NCBI GenBank assembly: GCA_009691815.1
Contig: SIAL01000116.1
Span: forward strand, 1-9,331
Origin: Gemmataceae bacterium
GTDB lineage: Bacteria; Planctomycetota; Planctomycetia; Gemmatales; Gemmataceae
DNA length: 9,331 bases
Direction of reading: 5' to 3'
Shown here one piece after another: positions 1 to 7,353 of the stretch; position 1 is the first letter of the stretch; each line of letters begins with the position of its first letter. The translations under genes were made by a program, and so were the position numbers. Under the pieces are notes generated by a model. It searched no databases. It was not told the origin of the DNA and saw only the letters and a list, made by a program, of their open reading frames with translations.

Positions 1-386
1 GGCTGTTTGGCTTTCTCGCATTCCATTTGGAACGATTCAATGACGGTTTGCTGGATCATTTCCCGGCAGCCGGCATGAATGGGGTGGGCGATGTCGGCGT
101 GCAGTTTGGGGCGACCGTCGGCAATGCGAAGGCCACGGTTTTCGTCGAGACGGCCTCCGCAGGCGTTGCAGAAACGGGCGCGCATCTGATTTTTGAAGCC
201 ACACCCGGTACACCTATCCATTAGCTTTCGGCTGGGCATGGCCACGAAAAAGCCTTTGGGCCCACCTATGATTTTGAGGTCTCTCACCACAAAGGCGTTG
301 TCAAAGGTGACAGAGCAGAAACCCAAGAGGCGTTCGTTTTCGCCATTTTCGTTGACAAGCTTGACCCGGACTTCAGTGATGTTCAC
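1..386 (-). CDS. spoVG: SpoVG family regulator with an inserted C4 zinc-ribbon-like segment (3' end outside window)
   Basis: The reading frame opens at GTG (386-384) and stays open for 128 codons to the window edge, so the C-terminus is missing. Residues 1-52 match the SpoVG fold: ITEVRVKLVNENG, then a CSVTFDNAFVVRDLKII stretch and GFFVAMPSRK. The second SpoVG block, DIAHPIHAGCREMIQQTV, is at residues 98-115. In Bacillus and Staphylococcus SpoVG the MPS and DIAHP blocks are joined by only about ten residues. Here about 45 intervene, with C59-x2-C62-x10-C73-x2-C76, a typical four-cysteine zinc ribbon. SpoVG is a nucleic-acid-binding regulator in Firmicutes and Borrelia; the role here is inferred by family only. 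No ATG, GTG or TTG lies in frame in the 11 codons upstream, and a strong AAGGAGG is 9 bases before the GTG. ispE lies 57 bases upstream on the same strand, suggesting cotranscription. Family assignment is secure; zinc binding is inferred. Confidence 0.9.
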   Translation of the reverse strand, partial: MNITEVRVKLVNENGENERLLGFCSVTFDNAFVVRDLKIIGGPKGFFVAMPSRKLMDRCTGCGFKNQMRARFCNACGGRLDENRGLRIADGRPKLHADIAHPIHAGCREMIQQTVIESFQMECEKAKQ

Positions 387-395
387 AGTGCCGAC

Positions 396-402
396 CCTCC
401 TT
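396..402 (-). promoter_or_regulatory. Shine-Dalgarno site that fixes the GTG start of spoVG
   Basis: The minus strand reads AAGGAGG here, close to the full anti-Shine-Dalgarno complement, with 9 bases before the GTG at 386-384. It lies in the 57-base gap after the ispE stop. It is stronger than the ribosome sites seen before the other genes in this window, so spoVG is probably translated more efficiently than ispE from a shared message. Confidence 0.75.
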
Positions 403-443
403 GGAACCGCAATGTTTCCAGACGATGGGAACAATCCTTTGGG

Positions 444-1355
444 TCAGGAGAGGGTTTGCACCACTCGCACCGACCGGACTCTTCCCGGGTTCCCCACCAT
501 CCCTGATGGATCACCCGTTTCTAAACGCCCAGCCGCCTTGTAGGCCATTTTGCCATCGGGAAACAAGCCCAGCACGACGGACCCACTTCCCGTCATGAGG
601 GCGGCCCCCGCCCCAAGGCCGAGAAGGCGCTCCTTCCACAAGCCTATTTCGGGCCGAAGACAAAGGGCGGGCTCCTCCAATCGGTTGAAAAGGGCGGAAC
701 AAAGCATGGGAAAATCGCCCGAATCCCATGCGTTTAGGAATTCTGTGGGCGCATGGTGATACTGGCGAGACTGGGCAAGACCAAGACTCTCGTAAATGGT
801 CTTGGTGGACAGGCCAAAATCCGGCTGAACCATGACCAACCAAAGGGGTTTACCCGCCGGCCTTGGTTCACAGATTTCGCCACGACCCGTGCAAAGCGCG
901 GCAGGCCCGGCTAGGAAGAACGATACATCACTTCCCAGTTGGGCTCCTAGGTTTTGCAGCTGTAACGAGCTCCTTGAATGCCCCCAAAGGGCGCAGAGGC
1001 CAACCAAGGCGGCGGCGGCGTTACTGGATCCCCCCCCAAGGCCCGCCTCCATCGGGATCCTTTTGGTGAGGCGAATCCTAGCTCCGGGGCTTTGGCCCAA
1101 ATCTTTGCAAAGCAGTTTTGCCGCCTGGATGATGAGGTTGGAATCTCCGGTAGGGAGCCCTTGGTTATCGACCTCGAGGGTGAGGGTTCCAGCAGGAGCC
1201 ATTTCGAACTCAAGTATATCCCACAAAGTGACTTGCGTCATTAGGCTTATCAAATTATGAAAGCCATCGTCCTGTTTATTAACAATCTCAAGGAACAGGT
1301 TGACCTTGGCGGGGGCAAAGACTTGGACCCTAGGGCCAACATGGGCAATCAACAT
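444..1355 (-). CDS. ispE: 4-diphosphocytidyl-2-C-methyl-D-erythritol kinase (IspE)
   Basis: GHMP-family kinase of the non-mevalonate (MEP) isoprenoid pathway. It phosphorylates the 2-hydroxyl of 4-diphosphocytidyl-2-C-methyl-D-erythritol with ATP in the cytoplasm. Three GHMP motifs are visible in order. Motif 1 is PAKVNLFLEI at residues 15-24, with K17 aligning with the catalytic lysine (K10 in E. coli). The ATP-binding glycine loop GLGGGSSNAAAA spans 105-116. Motif 3 is MTGSGSVVLGLF at 254-265. LGSDVSFFL (140-148) supplies D143, matching the catalytic aspartate. The length of 303 residues is slightly above the 280-290 usual for the family. An in-frame TAG at 1385-1383 with no standard start codon before the ATG fixes the start, and GGGAG lies 11 bases upstream of it. 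The neighbour downstream is spoVG; in Bacillus the same two genes are near neighbours (ispE, purR, yabJ, spoVG). All catalytic residues are present. Confidence 0.95.
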   Translation of the reverse strand: MLIAHVGPRVQVFAPAKVNLFLEIVNKQDDGFHNLISLMTQVTLWDILEFEMAPAGTLTLEVDNQGLPTGDSNLIIQAAKLLCKDLGQSPGARIRLTKRIPMEAGLGGGSSNAAAALVGLCALWGHSRSSLQLQNLGAQLGSDVSFFLAGPAALCTGRGEICEPRPAGKPLWLVMVQPDFGLSTKTIYESLGLAQSRQYHHAPTEFLNAWDSGDFPMLCSALFNRLEEPALCLRPEIGLWKERLLGLGAGAALMTGSGSVVLGLFPDGKMAYKAAGRLETGDPSGMVGNPGRVRSVRVVQTLS

Positions 1356-1440
1356 GAAAACAGAGTCTCCCAGCCAGAAGGACTATTGGGTTTGCAAGGG
1401 ATCCTGAGCATGGAAACAACCAAAAAAAAGACGGCATCCA

Positions 1441-1479
1441 TTGGGGCCGAGGAATGTCATAAAGGTGTTTTAGCCCCAA
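1441..1479. other. Inverted repeat in the divergent ispE / DUF1501 intergenic region
   Basis: TTGGGGC (1441-1447) and GCCCCAA (1473-1479) are perfect 7-base inverted copies around a 25-base spacer. Read on the minus strand, the structure would lie in the ispE leader, and a run of eight T follows 11 bases after the second arm (A run at 1422-1429 on the plus strand). The loop is long and the T run is not adjacent, so this is not a classic terminator. It could be a leader structure or a chance repeat. The rest of the 266-base gap (1356-1621) holds A-rich tracts and no credible gene. Confidence 0.25.
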
Positions 1480-1514
1480 AAGGATTGGAAAAAAAGTTCA
1501 AAAAGAACGGAACC

Positions 1515-1543
1515 TTGATGTTTTCTCCGGGTTAGGATAGATA
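1515..1543 (+). promoter_or_regulatory. Possible sigma70-type promoter for the DUF1501 operon
   Basis: TTGATG (1515-1520) and TAGATA (1538-1543) are separated by exactly 17 bases and lie about 80 bases upstream of the DUF1501 start. The -35 matches consensus at four of six positions, but the -10 at only three of six. Planctomycete promoters are poorly characterised, so this is a weak candidate chosen mainly because of spacing and position in a divergent intergenic region. Confidence 0.2.
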
Positions 1544-1621
1544 TGGTAGTAGATAAGTGCTTTTCTCCTCACTTTTTGCCCATGTTCCTTCCCGCCTATC
1601 CCCGTACCGGGAGTTTCCAAA

Positions 1622-2914
1622 ATGTTCACCTTCCTAGGTCAAGGTCGTCGGTTTTGTGATTTGGGCACCCGGCGTGATTTTTTACGCATCGGTGGTTTGG
1701 GTGTTGGGGTCGGCTCTTTGGGCTTGTCCGACCTGCTCAAGGCAAGGGCCGTTGGTCCCAATGCCAAGAACGCCTCCAAAGCCAAGTCCGCCATTTTTGT
1801 CTACCTTCCCGGTGGCCCATCGCACATTGACATGTGGGACCCCAAGCCAGACGCACCCGCGGAAATCCGGGGCGAGTTCAAAGGCGCGGAAACCAATATC
1901 CCCGGCATTCGAATCAACGAACTGTTTACCCGCCAAGCCGCCATGTTTCAACATTTCGCCGCCGTCCGTGGCGTGGTCAGCGTCAACGAGCACTCCGACT
2001 CCTTGGTCATGACCGGCTATTCAGACATCGAAAATCGGATCATGAACCACCCCAGCTTTGGGTCGGTTCTTTCCAAGTTGCGGGGCATGAATGATGATGG
2101 CATCCCCCCGTTTGTGAGTCTCCGCGGGGCCAGCAAAGGTACCGAACCTGGCTACTTGGGCGTTGCCCATCGCCCCTTCACCCCGGAAGGCCAAGGCGTC
2201 GCCAACCTAAGGCCAACCCCTGCCAATGCGGGGGAACGGTTGACCAAGCGCCGTGACATGCTCAATCAGTTTGATGACTTCCGCAAGGAGTCCGACACCA
2301 CAGGCACGGCCAACGGCATCGACCAGTTTACCAGCCGCGCTTTTGAAATCGTCTCCTCGGGGACGGTTCGCAAAGCCCTTGACCTTAGCAAGGAAGAGGC
2401 CAAGGTTCGGGAAAGCTATCGCGGTGTGGAAAACTTCCTCACGGCCCGGCGCTTGATCGAAGCCGGCGTCGGCTGCCTCACCCTCTCCTATGGGGGTTGG
2501 GACACCCATGTCAACAACTTTGTCCAACTCAAGCGACAGCTTCCCATCCTTGATCGTGCCATTGGCAACTTGGTTACCGACCTTAAAGAACGGGGAATGC
2601 TTGACGAAGTCGCCATCGTGGTTTGGGGCGAATTTGGCCGAACCCCAAAGATCAACGGCACCGCCGGGCGCGATCATTGGCCCACCGCCATGAACGCTCT
2701 GGTTGCGGGGGGCGGTCTTCGCACCGGGCAAGTGGTGGGTGGAACCAATTCCAACGCCGAGAAACCAAAGGAACGGGGTTATCCGGTCCAACGGGTTCTC
2801 TCGACCGTCTACCACGCTTTGGGAATTGATCCCGGCATGACCTTCCTTGATACCTTCGGACGGCCACAACACCTCCTTTCGGATCGCGAACCGATCACGG
2901 AACTTTTGGGCTAA
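1622..2914 (+). CDS. DUF1501 family protein, Tat-exported, alkaline-phosphatase-like fold
   Basis: This 430-residue protein belongs to the DUF1501 family, very abundant in planctomycetes and distantly related to the alkaline phosphatase/sulfatase superfamily; its reaction is not established. A twin-arginine signal is visible near the N-terminus, TRRDFLRIGG (residues 16-25) followed by a glycine-rich hydrophobic stretch, so folded export to the periplasm-like space is expected. Family motifs appear in order: LPGGPSHIDMWDPKPDAP (62-79), SYGGWDTHVNN (289-299), WGEFGRTPKING (335-346) and GRDHWP (349-354). The D, H and E residues in these motifs resemble the metal-binding pattern of the superfamily. 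GGGAG at 1609-1613 is 8 bases before the ATG. The neighbour downstream is the DUF1549/DUF1553 protein, the usual genomic partner of DUF1501, which argues that the two act together. Length is typical. Substrate unknown; a phosphatase or sulfatase activity would be inference only. Confidence 0.93.
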   Translation: MFTFLGQGRRFCDLGTRRDFLRIGGLGVGVGSLGLSDLLKARAVGPNAKNASKAKSAIFVYLPGGPSHIDMWDPKPDAPAEIRGEFKGAETNIPGIRINELFTRQAAMFQHFAAVRGVVSVNEHSDSLVMTGYSDIENRIMNHPSFGSVLSKLRGMNDDGIPPFVSLRGASKGTEPGYLGVAHRPFTPEGQGVANLRPTPANAGERLTKRRDMLNQFDDFRKESDTTGTANGIDQFTSRAFEIVSSGTVRKALDLSKEEAKVRESYRGVENFLTARRLIEAGVGCLTLSYGGWDTHVNNFVQLKRQLPILDRAIGNLVTDLKERGMLDEVAIVVWGEFGRTPKINGTAGRDHWPTAMNALVAGGGLRTGQVVGGTNSNAEKPKERGYPVQRVLSTVYHALGIDPGMTFLDTFGRPQHLLSDREPITELLG

Positions 2915-2926
2915 TTTTCTCGGCTT

Positions 2927-2957
2927 GGGCCGCCGGGCTGAAACCTTCCCGCGGCCC
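2927..2957 (+). promoter_or_regulatory. GC-rich hairpin between the DUF1501 and DUF1549/DUF1553 genes
   Basis: GGGCCGCCGGG (2927-2937) can pair with CCCGCGGCCC (2948-2957), giving ten G-C pairs, one bulged C and a 10-base loop. It sits 12 bases after the DUF1501 stop and ends 14 bases before the next ATG. No T run follows, so it is a poor terminator. Immediately after it comes G6 (2958-2963), the only ribosome-binding candidate, 8 bases before the ATG. A role in message stability or in setting translation of the second gene is plausible but inferred. Confidence 0.5.
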
Positions 2958-2971
2958 GGGGGGCTTGTACC

Positions 2972-5437
2972 ATGTTGAACGCGCTTTGCCTGCTTTTTGT
3001 TTTCGGGCCTGTTTCCCTCGCCGCCCCTGTGCCCCCATCCGGCCTAGTGGTTGATCCCCCCTCGGTTTCCCTGGCGGGATCAGACGCCTCCACCCAGTTG
3101 GTCCTTTCCGCCAAGAATCCTTCGGGCTTGATCCTAGACCTGATTCCCGGGGCCAAGTTTCAAATCGATAACCCGGCCATCGCAAAGATCACCGCCAAGG
3201 GACGCATTACCCCCTTGGCCAACGGCAAGACCATGCTCCGAGTGGAAACCGCCTCGGGCGCGGCCCAAGTGCCGATTTCGGTCGAAGACATTGAAGATTC
3301 CAAACCAATCAATTTTGCCAACGAGATTGTGCCAGTCCTCACCAAATTCGGCTGCAACGCCGGCGGGTGCCATGGCAAAATTAGCGGGCAAAACGGATTT
3401 CGGCTGTCTCTTTTGGGGTTTGATCCAGAATTTGACTATATGACCATTGTTCGTGAAGGCCGTGGGCGTCGTCTTAGCCCTTCCACCCCGGAAAAGAGCC
3501 CCCTATTGCTAAAGGTCACCGGCTCCATTGGCCATGGTGGAGGCAAAAAAATCGACCCCGAATCGGACGAATACAAACTGCTAAGGCGCTGGATCGTTTC
3601 GGGCAACTCGTGGGCCTCCAAGGATGATGCCACCTTGACCTCCATCGAGGTGCGACCCGCGGAGCAAATTCTTTCTAGAAAATCCCGTCAACAAATCCGG
3701 GTGGTGGGCAAATACTCGGATAACTCCATCAGGGATATTACCCGTCGCGTTCAGTATGAATCCAATCAAACGGAGATCGCCACCGTCGATGTGGACGGCT
3801 TGGTTCGTACCCACTCTCAAACGGGCGAAGCGGGAATCATGGCCCGATTCCAGGGTCAGGTGGTCGTGTTTCGTGGGTCCGTTCCCATGGAGAACGCCCC
3901 GCCTAAATATGCCTTCAAAGCAAATAATTTCATCGACATCCAACTGCAAAAGCAATGGACCAAAATGAACATTGCCCCTTCCCCGGAGGCCAAAGACGAG
4001 GACTGGCTTCGACGGGTGCGCCTTGACCTTACCGGGACTTTGCCCACCCCTACGGAACTGGTCGCTTTTCTTGCCGACAAATCCAAGGATCGGGATGCGT
4101 TGATTGTTGACAAGCTTTTGGCAACCGAAGAGCATGCCGCCTTTTTTGCCCAAAAATGGTCCGACATCCTCCGGGTAAAACGAGGCAACCAAATCGAACG
4201 GGCCAAAGGCACCTTCCTCTTTTATGACTGGATCAAAGAATCCATCGCCACGGACAAACCCTATGATCGCTTCATCCGAGAAATCGTCACTGCACACGGG
4301 GAAGAGTCACATTGTCCCCCGGTGGTTTGGTACAAAGACCTTTTGAGCCCGGATCAATTTGTGGACAACATGTCCCAAGTGTTTCTGGGCAGTCGCCTCC
4401 AATGCGCCCAATGCCATCATCACCCATTTGAAAAATGGAGCCAGGACGACTATTGGGGAATGGCGGCATTCTTTGGCCGGGTAGCCCGCAAACCCTCCCC
4501 TATTCCGGGACAAAATATCCAGAACAACAATCAAATTCGCCAGATTGTTTATTTAAGGTCCAACGGAACCGTCACCAACAAGCGCACCAACCGCCCCGCC
4601 GCCCCCACTCCCCTTGACTCGGCCGCGGTGGAACTAGACTCGGAACAGGATCCCCGACACCAACTTGTCGATTGGATGGTTGCCCCAGAGAACCCGTTTG
4701 TCGCCAAGGCCGTTGTCAACCGCTATTGGTCCTACTTTTTCACCAAGGGCATTGTCGATCCCATTGACGATTTCCGGGTGACCAACCCGGCCAGCAATCC
4801 CGAGCTATTAAACGCGCTGGCCAAAGATTTGATTGCCAACAAGTGGAGCCTCAAACAGACCATCAAACAAATGGTGACAAGCCACGCCTATCGTCTGGCA
4901 AGCGACCCAACCAAGGACAACGAGGACGATAAACAATCGTTCGCGAGGCACTATCCCAGACGGATGACGGCTGAAGTCATGCTTGACGCCGTGTGCCAGG
5001 TCACGGGCAGTCCGCCGACCTTTAACGGGCTTCCCACTGACACCCATGCTCCCCGCCGGGCGATCATGCTGCCGGATGAATCGTATCAGTCGTATTTCCT
5101 CGATGTGTTTGGCCGACCCCAAAGGCAAAGTGCTTGTGAATGCGAGCGAACCGGCGATGCGAACTTGGCTCAGGTGCTGCACATGCTCAACTCGGATGAG
5201 GTGCAAACCCGTCTTAGTCGAGTCGGTTCCCGGGCGGACCTGATGTCGAAAGACCCCCGTCCGGCCGAGCAAAAGGTCCGCGAATTGTTCCTTTGGACGG
5301 TCGGTCGCGAACCGGATCAAAAGAAACTTCAAGCGGCACTTGCCCACATCAAAGAGAACGAAAAGACGGTCAAGGTGGCTTACGAGAACATCCTTTGGGC
5401 TTTGATCAATACCAAGGAATTCGCCTTCGTTCGATAA
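2972..5437 (+). CDS. Exported Ig-like / planctomycete cytochrome / DUF1549 / DUF1553 multidomain protein
   Basis: This 821-residue planctomycete-type protein has an N-terminal hydrophobic segment ending VSLAAPVPP (residues 14-22), a likely Sec signal. Modules in order: an Ig-like (Big_2-like) region, about 24-105; a cytochrome-like segment, 115-215, with FGCNAGGCHGK containing C128-x4-C133-H134; a second Ig-like region, about 222-306; DUF1549, about 315-510, with LQCAQCHHHPFEKW containing the heme-c motif C478-x2-C481-H482; and DUF1553, about 555-815, with NRYWSYFFTKGIVDPIDDFR. Covalent heme attachment and a redox or sensing role outside the cytoplasm are expected from the family, but no substrate is known. 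The start is secure: an in-frame TGA at 2939-2941 lies ten codons upstream and no other start codon intervenes. The signal lacks the usual basic residues at its N-terminus. It follows DUF1501 by 57 bases and is probably in the same operon. Confidence 0.93.
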   Translation: MLNALCLLFVFGPVSLAAPVPPSGLVVDPPSVSLAGSDASTQLVLSAKNPSGLILDLIPGAKFQIDNPAIAKITAKGRITPLANGKTMLRVETASGAAQVPISVEDIEDSKPINFANEIVPVLTKFGCNAGGCHGKISGQNGFRLSLLGFDPEFDYMTIVREGRGRRLSPSTPEKSPLLLKVTGSIGHGGGKKIDPESDEYKLLRRWIVSGNSWASKDDATLTSIEVRPAEQILSRKSRQQIRVVGKYSDNSIRDITRRVQYESNQTEIATVDVDGLVRTHSQTGEAGIMARFQGQVVVFRGSVPMENAPPKYAFKANNFIDIQLQKQWTKMNIAPSPEAKDEDWLRRVRLDLTGTLPTPTELVAFLADKSKDRDALIVDKLLATEEHAAFFAQKWSDILRVKRGNQIERAKGTFLFYDWIKESIATDKPYDRFIREIVTAHGEESHCPPVVWYKDLLSPDQFVDNMSQVFLGSRLQCAQCHHHPFEKWSQDDYWGMAAFFGRVARKPSPIPGQNIQNNNQIRQIVYLRSNGTVTNKRTNRPAAPTPLDSAAVELDSEQDPRHQLVDWMVAPENPFVAKAVVNRYWSYFFTKGIVDPIDDFRVTNPASNPELLNALAKDLIANKWSLKQTIKQMVTSHAYRLASDPTKDNEDDKQSFARHYPRRMTAEVMLDAVCQVTGSPPTFNGLPTDTHAPRRAIMLPDESYQSYFLDVFGRPQRQSACECERTGDANLAQVLHMLNSDEVQTRLSRVGSRADLMSKDPRPAEQKVRELFLWTVGREPDQKKLQAALAHIKENEKTVKVAYENILWALINTKEFAFVR

Positions 5438-5574
5438 TTCAAAAAGTCCTTCGGGTGGATATGACTTTGGGCGTCCTATCCGCCACAACTGGGCGATGTT
5501 TGACGCGGCAGGGAAAAATTGTTAACCGCGAATGGACACGGTGGAAACTCCTGCTCTGAGGAACCGCTTGTCTT

Positions 5575-5597
5575 GGCCCACTCTGCTTGGTGGGACC
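5575..5597 (+). terminator. Weak hairpin in the convergent intergenic gap
   Basis: CCCAC (5577-5581) pairs with GTGGG (5590-5594) across an 8-base loop, and outer GG (5575-5576) can pair with CC (5596-5597) around one bulged A. Only GTTTA follows on the plus strand, so the T run is minimal. It lies 140 bases after the DUF1549/DUF1553 stop, between convergent genes, where a terminator would be expected. No better candidate is visible in 5438-5637, which otherwise holds no gene I can support. Confidence 0.25.
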
Positions 5598-5637
5598 GTT
5601 TATCGTGGTAATAGCGAATGCCAATAGCCCAATCGGT

Positions 5638-7353
5638 TTAGGGGTTTTGGCAATGAAGTTTTAAGATGCGAAAAACCTCCGCGAAGGTTTCTGGGTTCCG
5701 ATGAAGGTGTGTGTGGATGCCCCGGATGATTTTCTCGCTTTGGTCCCCGGGGTTTTTCGCGCTGGCCAGATTCACGATACCGTCGGTTGGCCCGCCCAGC
5801 CCAAACCAGCCCCCCTCGCCCATGATGGAGTTGGTGGTAATCCAAGGGGCTCGCCTTGCCCTGTTCATGGCCAAAAGCGTCGGTTGATTGGGTTCAAGTT
5901 GATCAAGCATGGTGGCCGAACAGTCGCGCAGTCTTGGACGAAATATGACACTATTTCTCTCTAAAAATTCCCGGTGAGCTAGGGTCGCGGGGGTTTCATG
6001 GGTGATGATGCGCTCGCCAGACCTGGCCAAAAAACCTCGAGCAAAGGAGGTGCCGTTGTGGGGGGTACCAATGTAGACCACCCTCTGAATTGTGGGCGAC
6101 GGTTGAAAATAGACCTCCTGTGCGGTGGTGGCAATTTCAGACGGATTGCCCCTCAACCCCTGAAATGGGCCTTTGGCAATCGCTTCCCAAACCAACCCCT
6201 CGGACTCGATGGTTTGTCCCTTGGCAATAAGACCACCTAAACTGTGGCCAAGAACCACCATCCGATCAAGAGCTAGATCCGTCCCAAGGGGGTCGACGCG
6301 TTGACGAAGTTGCGCAAGCATCTTCCGCATGGCCGCCGCCGATTCGAGAAAACGCCCATCGGTGGGATAGCGAAAAGCCCAAATTTGGTAGCGGGCGTAA
6401 ATCTCCGGCTCGTTTTCCAATTCGTTGATCATGTCCGTCCAGGTCATCGGTTCGGAAAAGAGCCCATGAATGAGGACAATGGGGATCTTTCCGGGCTTAT
6501 AAGGAGCCAGCATGGTAAGCGATGGAGGCAAACCCGGCTCGGTGGGAATCAGGTAGCTTTGGATTCCCGAACGGGGAATTTCTTCAAACGCCAAGGCCCA
6601 TGGCGCGCTCGTATCACGACAGAGACGGAGCTGCCTTCCTCCCATATCGACATGATCGAAGGAGTGGGGATCAACCAAATCAAGCTGAAAATGCCCTGTT
6701 GGTCCAGGCCTTAATAACGCGGTAAGGGGAACATAAGATTGAGGTAGATAATTGGGATCGGTTTTGTCTTCATGGATGCCAACCAAGGCAACGCCCATTC
6801 CTTGAACCGACCGATAACTAATAAGTTCCTTTTGTCCGTTTGGGGAAGGGAACGAAAATCGGTCCAATTGCTCGGCACTCCAGCCAACCCCAAGGGTGCG
6901 GATGGTCAAGTTGGTTCCGTCTTCCAGTTGGAGGCCCTGCCCGGCGATCAACCGCCCTGTTTTGGTGGCCGTTTGCATCATTCCCGAAAGGCAATCGCCA
7001 TAGATCTGCTGGGCGATTTCGACAGAACCGGGGGAGGATTGTGCGGAATCCAAATAGCGCCAGGCAAGGATCGCCCCACGATAGTATTCCAGAATGGGGG
7101 TATCCGTGAAGGATCGTCCCAATCGTCTATTTGTCGATTGATTCGCCCGTGCCAGATGCACCCTAGCCAAATGGAGCGAATCCCGGGAGGGATCCATGCC
7201 ATGAACGGATTGGGGCGGGTCGATGGACCGGGCCAAACGCCGTTCTTGTAACGCACCCATGCAACCGGCAAGGAGAAATAAGCTTCCCCAAACAAGAAGC
7301 CACCCCACCCACCAAACCCAATTTCCTTTGGCAGGAAACAAAAAAAGTAGCAT
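5638..7353 (-). CDS. Lipoprotein alpha/beta-hydrolase, lipase/esterase-like
   Basis: This 571-residue protein has a lipoprotein signal: a long tryptophan- and leucine-rich membrane segment (11-28) ending in the lipobox LAGC, with C31 as the expected lipidated residue. Residues 32-280 match no domain I recognise. Residues 288-550 are an alpha/beta-hydrolase: strand and oxyanion region IPIVLIHGLFSEPMTW (290-305), nucleophile elbow GHSLGG (369-374, S371), IGTPHNGTSFARG (428-440) as in lipases, and a C-terminal GPTDGIVN (521-528, D524) with GIHTHLH (545-551). S371, D524 and H547 or H549 make a credible triad. The product likely hydrolyses esters or lipids at the envelope; substrate unknown. An in-frame TGA two codons upstream (7359-7357) forces the start to this ATG or later, and GGTGG lies 7 bases upstream. 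It appears to be transcribed alone, separated by 271 bases from the next minus-strand gene. Confidence 0.85.
   Translation of the reverse strand: MLLFLFPAKGNWVWWVGWLLVWGSLFLLAGCMGALQERRLARSIDPPQSVHGMDPSRDSLHLARVHLARANQSTNRRLGRSFTDTPILEYYRGAILAWRYLDSAQSSPGSVEIAQQIYGDCLSGMMQTATKTGRLIAGQGLQLEDGTNLTIRTLGVGWSAEQLDRFSFPSPNGQKELISYRSVQGMGVALVGIHEDKTDPNYLPQSYVPLTALLRPGPTGHFQLDLVDPHSFDHVDMGGRQLRLCRDTSAPWALAFEEIPRSGIQSYLIPTEPGLPPSLTMLAPYKPGKIPIVLIHGLFSEPMTWTDMINELENEPEIYARYQIWAFRYPTDGRFLESAAAMRKMLAQLRQRVDPLGTDLALDRMVVLGHSLGGLIAKGQTIESEGLVWEAIAKGPFQGLRGNPSEIATTAQEVYFQPSPTIQRVVYIGTPHNGTSFARGFLARSGERIITHETPATLAHREFLERNSVIFRPRLRDCSATMLDQLEPNQPTLLAMNRARRAPWITTNSIMGEGGWFGLGGPTDGIVNLASAKNPGDQSEKIIRGIHTHLHRNPETFAEVFRILKLHCQNP

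Noticed and set aside
1257..1535. 92-codon plus-strand frame across the ispE start and the divergent gap
   Set aside because: Its first third is antisense to ispE and the remainder is a lysine-rich translation of A-rich intergenic DNA; no ribosome site or family resemblance.
2207..2872. 221-codon open frame on the minus strand
   Set aside because: It lies entirely opposite the DUF1501 gene, whose family motifs are unmistakable, and its translation shows no recognisable motif. It is an antisense artefact of GC-rich codon use.
3581..4297. 238-codon open frame on the minus strand
   Set aside because: It is fully antisense to the Ig-like/cytochrome/DUF1549/DUF1553 gene and carries no domain signature.
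4808..5488. 226-codon open frame on the minus strand
   Set aside because: It overlaps the conserved DUF1553 coding region in antisense and has no motif or convincing ribosome site.
6772..7251. 159-codon plus-strand frame
   Set aside because: It is antisense to the lipoprotein hydrolase N-terminal region and shows no protein-like motif.
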